Assembly (NCBI GenBank): GCA_963707665.1
Contig: CAVPQU010000018.1
Coordinates: forward strand, 124,001-188,000
Direction of reading: 5' to 3'
From: DATJCV01 sp963707665
Lineage (GTDB): Bacteria > Pseudomonadota > Gammaproteobacteria > Burkholderiales > Burkholderiaceae_D
Length of the DNA: 64,000 bases
The notes beneath the pieces are model-generated. The model was not told the origin of the DNA. It saw only the letters and a program-made list of their open reading frames with translations, and did not search any database. Each line of letters opens with the position of its first letter. The first letter of the stretch is position 1. Positions 45,138-53,382 of this stretch are shown piece after piece. Both the position numbers and the translations under genes were made by a program.

Positions 45138-46097
45138 ATGGAAAAACAGATCAAGAAGGAAATCCTGCTGGCGCAGCCGCGCGGTTTTTGTGCCGGTGTC
45201 GACCGGGCCATCGAAATCGTCGAGCGGGCCTTGCTCGAGTTCGGCGCTCCGATATACGTGCGGCACGAGATCGTGCACAACGCTTACGTGGTCAACGATT
45301 TGCGTAGTCGCGGCGCGATTTTCATCGAGCAGCTGGCTGATGTCCCGAGTGGCAATATCGTGATTTTTTCCGCGCATGGCGTGTCGCGCGCGGTACAGGA
45401 GGAAGCGGCGGCGCGTGGCCTGAAAATCTTCGATGCCACCTGTCCTTTGGTAACCAAGGTACACATGGAAGTGGCCAAAATGCGGCGCGCCGGACGCGAA
45501 ATTGTCATGGTCGGCCATCAGGGCCATCCGGAAGTGGAAGGCACCATGGGCCAGGCCGACGGCGGCATGTATCTGGTGGAGACGGTGGCCGATGTCGAGC
45601 AACTGCAGGTGCGCGATCCGGCGTTGCTGGCATATGTCACCCAGACCACGCTGTCGATTGATGATGCAGCCGACGTGATCGCGGCGCTGAAGCGGCGTTT
45701 CCCGTTGATCGCTGAACCGAAGAAGGGCGATATCTGCTATGCCACCACCAACCGCCAGCAAGCGGTGAAGGAGATGGCACCCCAGGTGGATGTGGTGATC
45801 GTGGTCGGCAGCCCGAACAGTTCCAATTCAAACCGGCTGCGTGAAGTGGCAGAAAAAAAGGGCGCGCTGGCCTACATGGTGGATAACGCCGGCCAGATCG
45901 ATCCTGAGTGGCTGCGTGGTAAAACCCGTATCGGCGTCACTGCCGGCGCCTCGGCGCCGGAAATCCTGGTGCAGGCAGTGGTCGATCGCTTGCGCGAATG
46001 CGGCATGAATCATGTACGCACCCTACAAGGTGCGGAGGAACACGTGGTGTTCCCGATGCCGAAAGGATTGTCCGGAGGGCGTCAAATACGGAATTAA
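45138..46097 (+). CDS. ispH: 4-hydroxy-3-methylbut-2-enyl diphosphate reductase
   Basis: Iron-sulfur enzyme of the last step of the MEP isoprenoid pathway. The 319-residue product has the cluster cysteines in PRGFCAGVDRAI, DATCPLV and GDICYATTNRQ, the catalytic glutamate in the TVEGHPE-like HQGHPEVEGTMGQ, and the substrate-binding GSPNSSNSNRL motif. Ribosome site aaggaa is 10 bases before the ATG. The region 46098-46364 after it holds only the liv leader promoter. Confidence 0.97.
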   Translation: MEKQIKKEILLAQPRGFCAGVDRAIEIVERALLEFGAPIYVRHEIVHNAYVVNDLRSRGAIFIEQLADVPSGNIVIFSAHGVSRAVQEEAAARGLKIFDATCPLVTKVHMEVAKMRRAGREIVMVGHQGHPEVEGTMGQADGGMYLVETVADVEQLQVRDPALLAYVTQTTLSIDDAADVIAALKRRFPLIAEPKKGDICYATTNRQQAVKEMAPQVDVVIVVGSPNSSNSNRLREVAEKKGALAYMVDNAGQIDPEWLRGKTRIGVTAGASAPEILVQAVVDRLRECGMNHVRTLQGAEEHVVFPMPKGLSGGRQIRN

Positions 46098-46247
46098 ATT
46101 CTGGACATGGAGTGAAATTCCATCGATAGTTTTTACACGAAATCGCTATCATGTCCGCTTGCCGAGAATGCGCCAGGACCGCTAAAACACGCATGGATAT
46201 TGGGTTTGGGCGACCTGCATCAGCGTGGATTGGTGGCAACGATGCGC

Positions 46248-46275
46248 TTGCGCAAGGTGCCGGGTTGGGTATAAT
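46248..46275 (+). promoter_or_regulatory. Promoter of the livHMGF leader
   Basis: A perfect TATAAT (46270-46275) is preceded at 16 bases by TTGCGC (46248-46253). It lies about 90 bases before the short leader ORF and 300 bases before livH, and the 46098-46247 stretch upstream shows no other signal. Confidence 0.7.
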
Positions 46276-46364
46276 GCCGCCCAACTTTGGCGATTGTGCA
46301 CAAGGCAAAGTCAAAATATTATAAAAGCGTTCTTTTACCGAAAGACGAACAGGAGATCATCATC

Positions 46365-46424
46365 ATGGGCAGTCATTTCATCTTCCCCAGCCCCGCGGCT
46401 ATTCCAGCCAGCTTTTTCGGATAA
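46365..46424 (+). CDS. 19-codon leader ORF upstream of livHMGF
   Basis: ATG at 46365 with an aggag ribosome site 7 bases before it encodes MGSHFIFPSPAAIPASFFG and then TAA. It lies between a good promoter and a strong intrinsic terminator, and 147 bases before livH. This is the arrangement of a translational attenuator. The peptide contains no run of Leu, Ile or Val codons, but it has three Phe, three Pro and two Ile, so what would stall the ribosome is unclear. Confidence 0.55.
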   Translation: MGSHFIFPSPAAIPASFFG

Positions 46425-46441
46425 CCATCGCGCACCAAGAG

Positions 46442-46476
46442 CGGCACCCTCGAAATTCATCCCGGGTGCCGTTTTT
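46442..46476 (+). terminator. Intrinsic terminator between leader and livH
   Basis: CGGCACCC (46442-46449) pairs perfectly with GGGTGCCG (46464-46471) around a 14-base loop and is followed by five T's. It starts 17 bases after the leader ORF and precedes livH by 95 bases. It may act as an attenuator. Confidence 0.8.
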
Positions 46477-46570
46477 ATTATCAGGAATGATTTTGCTGCA
46501 GTTGCACATTCGGCGACGCCGCGAAGTCGTTCAGCGATTTGAATCGACCCAGATAGAGAGCTAGCAAACT

Positions 46571-47500
46571 ATGGATACTTTTATCCAACAAATCATCAAT
46601 GGCATGGTGTTGGGCAGCATGTATGCGCTGATCGCCCTCGGCTACACGATGGTGTACGGCGTACTGAACCTGATCAACTTCGCGCACGGCGAAGTGTTGA
46701 TGATCGGTGCGATGATCGCCTTGACGCTACTGAAATACGTCCAGATCTATCTGCCGGACCTGCCCGGCGTGGTCAAGCTGTTGATCGCCATTCTTGGTGC
46801 GATTCCGGTGTGCGTGATCGTCAACGTCGTCATCGAACGCATTGCCTATCGGCCGCTGCGCAATGCACCGCGGCTGGCGCCGCTGATTACCGCGATCGGC
46901 GTCTCGATCCTGCTGCAGACGTTCGCGATGATGATCTGGGGTCGCAGCCCGATCCCGTTTCCACAAGTCATGCCGTCGGATCCGATCCATATCGGCGGCG
47001 CGTTGATCTCGCCCACGCAAGTGATGCTGCTGGTGCTGGCCGCGATCTCGATGATTGGCCTGGTGTTGCTGGTCGAACGGACCAGGTTGGGACGGGCCAT
47101 GCGCGCCACCGCTGAAAACCCGCGGATTGCCGGGCTGATGGGAGTGGATTCGAACCGCATCATCGTCATGACCTTCGTGATCGGCGCCGCGCTGGCGGCA
47201 GTGGCGGGCGTCATGTGGGGCGCCAACTATTCCTCGGCACAGTTCGCGATGGGTTTCGTGCCCGGCCTGAAAGCGTTCTCGGCGGCGGTGCTGGGCGGCA
47301 TCGGCAATATCTACGGCGCCATGCTGGGCGGCATCCTGCTGGGCCTGATCGAGAGTCTCGGCGCCGGCTATATCGGTGACCTGACCGGCGGCTTCTTTGG
47401 CAGCAACTACCAGGATATTTTTGCATTCATCGTGTTGATCGTCGTTCTCACCTTGCGGCCGTCCGGAATCATGGGCGAACGCGTGGCCGATCGCGCTTGA
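46571..47500 (+). CDS. livH: Branched-chain amino-acid ABC transporter permease LivH
   Basis: A 309-residue inner-membrane permease of eight helices. Family features are QQIINGMVLGSMYALIALGYTMVYGVLNLINFAHG at the start and the EAA-like RATAENPRIAGLMGVDSNRIIVMTFVIGAALAAVAG, then GGIGNIYGAMLGGILLGLIE. It forms the channel with LivM. First gene of livHMGF. No binding-protein gene adjoins this operon. Confidence 0.95.
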   Translation: MDTFIQQIINGMVLGSMYALIALGYTMVYGVLNLINFAHGEVLMIGAMIALTLLKYVQIYLPDLPGVVKLLIAILGAIPVCVIVNVVIERIAYRPLRNAPRLAPLITAIGVSILLQTFAMMIWGRSPIPFPQVMPSDPIHIGGALISPTQVMLLVLAAISMIGLVLLVERTRLGRAMRATAENPRIAGLMGVDSNRIIVMTFVIGAALAAVAGVMWGANYSSAQFAMGFVPGLKAFSAAVLGGIGNIYGAMLGGILLGLIESLGAGYIGDLTGGFFGSNYQDIFAFIVLIVVLTLRPSGIMGERVADRA

Positions 47501-47510
47501 GGAGAAACTG

Positions 47511-48725
47511 ATGGCTCATTTTTTCGACGTTACGCACCACCCGCGCCGCACCTACGCCAGTCTGGCGGCGCTGCTGGTGCTGTTCATGCTGTTCCCGATC
47601 TTCGCCTCGCAATACGGCAATTCGTGGGTACGCATCATGGATTTCGCGCTGCTCTACATCATGCTGGCGCTCGGCTTGAATATCGTGGTTGGCTTTGCCG
47701 GCCTGCTCGACCTTGGCTATATTGCGTTCTATGCGCTGGGCGCCTACATGACCGGCTTGCTGGCGTCACCGCAATTCGCGGTGGTGCTGGAATCCTTCGT
47801 TAATCAATATCCGATGATCGGCAATGCGCTGCTGTGGATTTTCGGCCCTGAGATTGCGCAGAACGGCATCCATCTGTCGGTCTGGTTCATCGTGCCGCTG
47901 GGCGCCGCATTGACGGCCCTGTTCGGCATGCTGCTTGGTTTGCCGGTACTGAAACTGCGCGGTGACTATCTGGCGATCGTCACGCTCGGCTTTGGCGAGA
48001 TCATCCGGATTTTCATGAACAACCTGAACGCTCCGGTTAACATCACCAACGGTCCGCAGGGGATCAACCTGATCGACCCGATCCGCATCTTCGGCGTGTC
48101 GCTGGCCGGCAAGCCCGGTTCGAATGCCACGCTGGATCTCGGCTGGTTCACGATGCCGTCGGTGAACGCTTATTACTACCTGTTCCTGCTGTTGTGCATC
48201 GCGATTGTCTTTATCACGATCCGGCTGCAACACTCGCGTCTCGGTCGCGCCTGGGTGGCGATTCGCGAAGATGAAATCGCGGCCAAGGCGATGGGCATCA
48301 ATACCCGCAACATCAAGCTGCTGGCGTTTGCGATGGGAGCCTCGTTCGGCGGCGTCTCGGGCGCGATGTTCGCCTCGTTCCAGGGCTTCGTATCGCCGGA
48401 ATCCTTCTCGTTGATGGAGTCGATCGCGGTGCTGGCGATGGTGGTGCTGGGCGGCATGGGCCACGTGCCCGGCGTGATTCTGGGCGCAATTATCCTGGCG
48501 GCGTTGCCGGAAGTGCTGCGGCATACGGTGGCGCCGGTGCAGATGGCGATGTTCGGCAAGGTGCTGATCGACGCCGAAGTGCTGCGCCAACTGCTGTATG
48601 GCCTGGCGATGGTCATGATCGTGCTGTACCGCCCGGCAGGTCTGTGGCCGGCGCCGCTGCACGAAGATCGGCCAGATCCCGATGTCGACAAACCGGCCAA
48701 GGCCACCGGCGTGGTTGCTGCTTAA
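47511..48725 (+). CDS. livM: Branched-chain amino-acid ABC transporter permease LivM
   Basis: A 404-residue permease with the LivM core: [53 protein letters not shown]-like [25 protein letters not shown], the EAA loop [40 protein letters not shown] and [14 protein letters not shown]. The N-terminal extension is in the normal range. It follows livH by 10 bases. Confidence 0.95.
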   Translation: [404 protein letters not shown]

Positions 48726-48734
48726 GAGGACCTC

Positions 48735-49505
48735 ATGAGCGAACAAATCATTCTCAATATCGCTGGCGTCAACAAGCGCTTCGGCGGCCTGCAGGCGCTG
48801 TCCAATGTCAGTCTGAAGATTCCGAAAGGGCAGATTTATGGCTTGATCGGTCCTAACGGCGCCGGCAAGACGACCTTCTTCAACGTCATCACCGGCTTGT
48901 ATCAAGCCGATAGCGGCACCTTCGAGCTCGGTGGAGAGCCGTATTCGCCGTCGGCGCCGCATGAAGTGGCCAAGGCCGGCATTGCCCGCACTTTCCAGAA
49001 CATTCGTCTGTTCAATGAAATGTCGGCACTGGAAAACGTGATGGTCGGGCGCCATGTGCGCACGCACCAGGGTCCGCTGGGCGCGGTGCTGCGACATAAG
49101 GCGGCACGCCAGGAAGAAGCGGAAATCCGCGCCCGGGCGCTGGAACTGCTGGAATTCGTCGGCATTCGGCAATTCGCCAATCGTACCGCGCGCCATCTGT
49201 CGTATGGCGACCAGCGCCGCCTCGAAATTGCGCGGGCGCTGGCAACCGATCCAAAATTGCTGGCGCTGGACGAACCGGCGGCCGGCATGAATGCCACCGA
49301 AAAACTGGGCCTGCGCGAATTGCTGGTCAAGATCAAGAACGAAGGCCGCACGATTCTGCTGATCGAGCATGACGTCAAACTGGTGATGGGCTTGTGCGAC
49401 CAGATGACGGTACTGGATTACGGTAAGCCGATTGCGCAGGGCATTCCGTCCGTGGTGCAAAAAGACCCCGCGGTGATTGAAGCATATCTGGGAGGAGCCC
49501 ACTGA
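48735..49505 (+). CDS. livG: Branched-chain amino-acid ABC transporter ATPase LivG
   Basis: A 256-residue ATPase. Walker A GPNGAGKTTFFNVITG near residues 40-55, the LivG-specific ARTFQNIRLFNEMSALENVMVG loop, signature LSYGDQRRLEIARALATDPKLLALDEPAAGMN with Walker B, and the H-loop IEHDVKLVM. It ends in an ATG/TGA overlap with livF. Confidence 0.96.
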   Translation: MSEQIILNIAGVNKRFGGLQALSNVSLKIPKGQIYGLIGPNGAGKTTFFNVITGLYQADSGTFELGGEPYSPSAPHEVAKAGIARTFQNIRLFNEMSALENVMVGRHVRTHQGPLGAVLRHKAARQEEAEIRARALELLEFVGIRQFANRTARHLSYGDQRRLEIARALATDPKLLALDEPAAGMNATEKLGLRELLVKIKNEGRTILLIEHDVKLVMGLCDQMTVLDYGKPIAQGIPSVVQKDPAVIEAYLGGAH

Positions 49506-50269
49506 TGGCTGAGCAAATGATGGCAGCGCGTACTACACCGTCCCGGGCCGAATGCGTTTTGAAGGTCGCGGGCTTGAAGGTTGCCTACGGTGGTATCCAG
49601 GCCGTCAAGGGCATCAATCTGGAAGTGCGCACCGGTGAATTGGTGACGTTGATTGGTGCCAATGGCGCCGGCAAGACCACCACGCTGAAGGCGATCACCG
49701 GCACTTTGCCGGAGTGCAAGATCGAGGGTCATCTGGAATATGACGGCCATTCGATCAAGGGTGTGCAATCGTTTGATCTGGTCAAGCAGAATCTGGCCAT
49801 GGTGCCGGAAGGGCGCGGCGTGTTTACCCGCATGAGCATCTATGAAAACCTGCTGATGGGAGCCTACACCAGCAACGACAAGGCCGGTATCGCGGCCGAT
49901 GTCGAAAAATGGTTTGGCGTCTTTCCGCGTCTCAAGGAGCGCGCCTCGCAAATGGCTGGCACCCTGTCCGGCGGCGAACAGCAAATGCTGGCGATGGCGC
50001 GAGCGCTGATGAGCCACCCCAAGCTGCTGCTGCTGGACGAGCCTTCGATGGGTCTGTCGCCGATCATGGTGGAAAAAATCTTCGAGGTGGTGCGCAACGT
50101 CTCGGCCCAGGGCGTAACCATCCTGCTGGTGGAACAGAACGCCAAGCTGGCGCTGGAAGCGGCGCACCGCGGCTATGTCATGGATTCCGGCTTGGTGACG
50201 ATGAGTGGCAATGCGGAAGACATGCTGCATGATCCGAAGGTCAAGGAAGCCTATCTGGGCGAAGGTTAA
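49505..50269 (+). CDS. livF: Branched-chain amino-acid ABC transporter ATPase LivF
   Basis: A 254-residue ATPase. Walker A GANGAGKTTTLKAITG, the LivF motif GRGVFTRMSIYENLLMGAY, signature LSGGEQQMLAMARALMSHPKLLLLDEPSMGLSP, and the H-loop EQNAKLAL. Its ATG shares the A of the livG TGA. The start carries about 18 extra residues (EQMMAARTTPSRAECVL) compared with many LivF proteins. Confidence 0.95.
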   Translation: MAEQMMAARTTPSRAECVLKVAGLKVAYGGIQAVKGINLEVRTGELVTLIGANGAGKTTTLKAITGTLPECKIEGHLEYDGHSIKGVQSFDLVKQNLAMVPEGRGVFTRMSIYENLLMGAYTSNDKAGIAADVEKWFGVFPRLKERASQMAGTLSGGEQQMLAMARALMSHPKLLLLDEPSMGLSPIMVEKIFEVVRNVSAQGVTILLVEQNAKLALEAAHRGYVMDSGLVTMSGNAEDMLHDPKVKEAYLGEG

Positions 50270-50283
50270 TTACCCTTGAAATA

Positions 50284-50346
50284 CGGGAGTATGCCGAAAA
50301 ATGCGGTAATTCCGGGCGTATTCCCTACAGATTAAAAAATACTCCC
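50284..50346. repeat. Inverted GGGAGTATG/CGTATTCCC and ATACTCCC motifs after livF
   Basis: In 130 bases between livF and the convergent DUF1232 gene lie ATACGGGAGTATG (50280-50292), CGTATTCCC (50318-50326, the complement reads GGGAATACG) and AATACTCCC (50338-50346). The first and second can pair, so this could fold or bind a dimeric factor. Not a usual terminator, since no T run follows. Confidence 0.5.
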
Positions 50347-50402
50347 TATATCGGCGGGATTAGTGTCCGGCGCGAGAAATGACGCATTGATGGCTGCGCC
50401 CG

Positions 50403-50720
50403 TCATGGGCGCGGCGCCGAACGGCGCCAGCGCCATTTCTCCAGCAAGCGGCTCGCCGCATCCTGTGCGTCGCTGCGCACTGCGGGCGGCATCAGCCGCA
50501 GCAACAACGGTAGCATCAGCGCCAGCAGGGTGGCGTCATCGATCCAGCCGAGCAGCGGTAGCCAGTCGGGAATCAGATCGAAAGGGTTGACCAGATACAA
50601 CGCCAGCATGAATGCCGCCAGTCGGGCGAACGGCGGTGTCGCCGGGTGGCGGCAGGCGAACCACAATACCAACGCGTCGCGTCCTAGCATTCTGATCAGG
50701 CGCTGCAAGCGTATCCACAT
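50403..50720 (-). CDS. YkvA family membrane protein (DUF1232)
   Basis: A 105-residue protein with the DUF1232 signature ALYLVNPFDLIPDWLPLLGWIDDATLLALMLPLLLRLMP. It would have one re-entrant or two helices. Function unknown. I chose the ATG at 50720 because ggag lies five bases upstream; the longer open frame extends over a non-coding region. Confidence 0.85.
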   Translation of the reverse strand: MWIRLQRLIRMLGRDALVLWFACRHPATPPFARLAAFMLALYLVNPFDLIPDWLPLLGWIDDATLLALMLPLLLRLMPPAVRSDAQDAASRLLEKWRWRRSAPRP

Positions 50721-50908
50721 TTCTCCGACTCCCGAAGCTGGTACGATCACCGGCGCGCTGACCGCCGGTATCACCAATGGACAGGCCGTAACGGTCAAGG
50801 TTCACTGGCGCTGCTGGCTGATTTTGTGCCGGGCGCGGGGCCGGGATGGATCTGATGCTGGCGAGACAATCGGCGACGATGGCATAATCGATAAAACTTC
50901 CGGAGCAC

Positions 50909-51607
50909 ATGATGCAATTTGTTTTTACCCCACCACCCGCCGCGCTGGCCGCGGTAGTCGGCAGCAGTGCCCAGTTTCCGGTACACCGCATTTATTGCGT
51001 CGGCCGCAACTACGCCGAGCATGCGAAGGAAATGGGTGGCACTGGCCGCGAGGCTCCTTTCTTCTTCATGAAACCAGCCGATGCAGTGTTGAGCGTGGCC
51101 GCCGGCGCCACCGGTACGATGCCATATCCCGACATGACCCAGGATTTGCATCATGAAATCGAACTGGTGGTCGCACTTGGCAGCGGCGGCGCAAATATTG
51201 CCGCAGCCGATGCCTTGTCTCACGTCTGGGGCTACGCCGTCGGGCTTGATATGACGCGCCGCGACCTGCAAGCAGAAGCCAAGAAAGCCGGGCGCCCGTG
51301 GTGTACCGCCAAGGGCTTTGACCATGCGGCGCCGCTTGGTCCGATTTATCCGGTCGCCGATGCCAAGCTGGCTGACAATGCCGCCATCTCGCTCAAGGTG
51401 AACGGCGCAGTGCGTCAGCATGGCAGCATCGACCAGTTGATCTGGAGCGTGGCCGAGACCATCGAGCATTTATCAAAATATTTTGCCTTGCAGGCGGGAG
51501 ACCTGATTTTTACCGGCACGCCGGCTGGCGTCGGCGCGGTACAACGCGGGGATCTGCTGGAGGGCGCGATCGACGGCCTGGGTGAATTGCGGGTCCGCTT
51601 GAGCTGA
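50909..51607 (+). CDS. Fumarylacetoacetate hydrolase family protein, probable fumarylpyruvate hydrolase
   Basis: A 232-residue single-domain FAH protein. Metal ligands of the family are visible: PADAVL, then HHEIELVVAL with EIE, and WGYAVGLDMTRRDLQAEAKKAGRPWCTAKGFDHAAPLGP, ending GDLIFTGTPAGVG. The length and the direct link with a maleylpyruvate isomerase-like GST (71 bases downstream) match the nagK-nagL pair of gentisate degradation in Ralstonia U2, where the enzyme splits fumarylpyruvate into fumarate and pyruvate. No gentisate dioxygenase is in the window. Confidence 0.85.
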   Translation: MMQFVFTPPPAALAAVVGSSAQFPVHRIYCVGRNYAEHAKEMGGTGREAPFFFMKPADAVLSVAAGATGTMPYPDMTQDLHHEIELVVALGSGGANIAAADALSHVWGYAVGLDMTRRDLQAEAKKAGRPWCTAKGFDHAAPLGPIYPVADAKLADNAAISLKVNGAVRQHGSIDQLIWSVAETIEHLSKYFALQAGDLIFTGTPAGVGAVQRGDLLEGAIDGLGELRVRLS

Positions 51608-51678
51608 CGACGGCAGCGCGCTCGCCGCAGCCGGTTCAGCGGGGGTTTCGACGACGTCAATCGGATGGATGATCTGCG

Positions 51679-52342
51679 ATGAAACTGTATGGTTATTTCC
51701 TCAGCTCGGCTTCCTACCGGGTTCGCATTGCGCTGAATCTGAAGGGGCTCGCCTACGACACGATTCCGGTCGATCTATTGAAAAATGGCGGTCAGCAGCA
51801 TGCGGCCTCCTACCACCAATTGAATCCGGCCAGCCTGGTGCCGCTCCTGATCGATGATCAGATCGGCGCGCCGTTGCTGCAATCACTGGCGATCATCGAG
51901 TATCTGGAAGAAACCCATCCGCAGCCGCCGCTGCTGCCGGCGAATGCAGCTGACCGCGCCTATGTGCGCGCCATTGCGCTGGCGGTGGCCTGTGATATCC
52001 ATCCGCTCAACAATCTGCGTGTGCTGCGTTATTTGAAACGCGAGATGGGGATGGAGCAGCATGCCAGGGATGCCTGGTACCGGCACTGGTGTGAACAAGG
52101 GCTGGTGGCGCTGGAGACCATGCTGGCAGCCGACCCGACGGGTCGGCCAGTTTTGTTGCGGGAACACGCCAACCTTGGCCGACTGCTGCCTGATTCCACA
52201 AATCGCCAACGCCCAGCGGGCTCACTGCGACCTGTCGGCCGTGCCGACCTTGCTGCGCATCTATCAAACGTGCATGGCGCTCGACAGCTTCAGCAGGGCG
52301 GCGCCAGCCAATCAGCCGGATGCGCAAGCGCCATCAGCCTGA
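51679..52342 (+). CDS. Maleylpyruvate/maleylacetoacetate isomerase (zeta GST), one frameshift
   Basis: Glutathione-dependent cis-trans isomerase, about 220 residues. The zeta-class motif SSASYRVRIALNLKG (active Ser11 region), PASLVPLLIDD, and QSLAIIEYLEETHPQPPLLP are intact. Near 52140-52155 the frame shifts by one base: continuing in the second frame gives QFCCGNTPTLADCCLIPQIANAQRAHCDLS, the family C-terminal domain, and a stop at 52342. The in-frame alternative is unrelated sequence that overruns to 52458. Pairs with the FAH-family gene. A single indel in an otherwise intact gene suggests sequence error. Confidence 0.88.
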
Positions 52343-52381
52343 AACAAGCCGGCGCGGTTTCCGTTCGAAGCAAGTCAGGCC

Positions 52382-52858
52382 TCAGTAGCGATATATGCGG
52401 CCGTTTTCCAGTCGCACCCGATCGCCCACGCGCAGATCACCGATGCTGGTCTGGGTAACTGTCTGGTAACTGCGGTCATTCATGCGCAGGCGCACGTTGT
52501 AAGCGGTTTGCTGATTGGTGCGTTTTTCGATTTGATTGCCAGCTACCGCGCCGCCAACCGCACCCGCTACCGTGGCAACTGTATTGCCGGTGCCACCGCC
52601 GACCTGATTACCCAGGATGCCGCCGACGATGCCGCCGATCACGGTGCCGGGACCGATGCCAGCCTGCGGTGCGTTGGTCACTTCGATCGCATCCACCACC
52701 CCATAACCACTGGCATAGGCCGGCTGCGGCGCACTCGGATAGGTGGCGGCCGCGGGCGAGCCGACACCGTAACCAGGGCTGGCGCACGCGGTCAGCGCCA
52801 GAGCGGCGGCAAAAACGGTGAGGGTGGCAGTGGTACGGAGCATGGTGCGAGTGTTCAT
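52382..52858 (-). CDS. Glycine-zipper outer-membrane lipoprotein (SlyB/PcpY-like)
   Basis: A 158-residue lipoprotein. The lipobox is ALTACASPG (cysteine at 25). A glycine-zipper 2TM domain (GTVIGGIVGGILGNQVGGGTGNTVATVAGAVGGAVAGNQIE) lies at about residues 78-118, followed by the C-terminal YNVRLRMNDRSYQTVTQTS and VGDRVRLENGRIYRY that closes this family. SlyB-like proteins stabilise the outer membrane under stress. Ribosome site ggaag before the ATG. 52859-53126 shows no gene. Confidence 0.9.
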   Translation of the reverse strand: MNTRTMLRTTATLTVFAAALALTACASPGYGVGSPAAATYPSAPQPAYASGYGVVDAIEVTNAPQAGIGPGTVIGGIVGGILGNQVGGGTGNTVATVAGAVGGAVAGNQIEKRTNQQTAYNVRLRMNDRSYQTVTQTSIGDLRVGDRVRLENGRIYRY

Positions 52859-53126
52859 GGCGCTTCCTTATAAGTATGGTGAAAACGATCGGGTAAGGGA
52901 TAGAGCCGGAAAAGGTCGGAAAGTTGCCAAACGACAGTCATACGGCGGCACCTGCCCGTTGCAAATCGTGTTGAAATGGTAGCCAGTGCGCAGCGCACTA
53001 GCTGTCCCGATACTGTAAGAGTTGTTTCCACGGTTACAAATTTTGGCGCGTGACACCCGGATGATTGATCTGAGGATCTGATGCGGTAAAGGGGGTGACA
53101 GCGAATTCCAGCGTTGCGGCGGCTGG

Positions 53127-53201
53127 TGGTCCCGCCAGCAGGAATCGAACCTGCATCTGAGTCTTAGGAGGACCCCGTTCTATCCATTGAACTATGGCGA
53201 G
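53127..53201 (-). tRNA. tRNA-Arg (anticodon CCT)
   Basis: A 75-base minus-strand transcript with encoded CCA. Acceptor CTCGCCA pairs with TGGCGGG (one G-T pair), D arm GTTC/GAAC, anticodon stem with loop CTCCTAA (anticodon CCT), T arm GCAGG-TTCGATT-CCTGC, and discriminator A. A second CCA follows the first. Confidence 0.92.
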
Positions 53202-53382
53202 GGCTTGAAGCGGGCCTGTCCGACCCGATCTGAAGAGCGTGATTATAGCCGACCACCGGTCCGGCTTTATGCGTTGGCAGCAGCGGCCGGTACAATGCGG
53301 GTTTGATTCAGTGCTCGGGCTGCCTCGTGTCGGTGCGGCCGCAGATTCTGTTTTTCCTCTTTCTCTCTCGTTCTTTCTCTCT

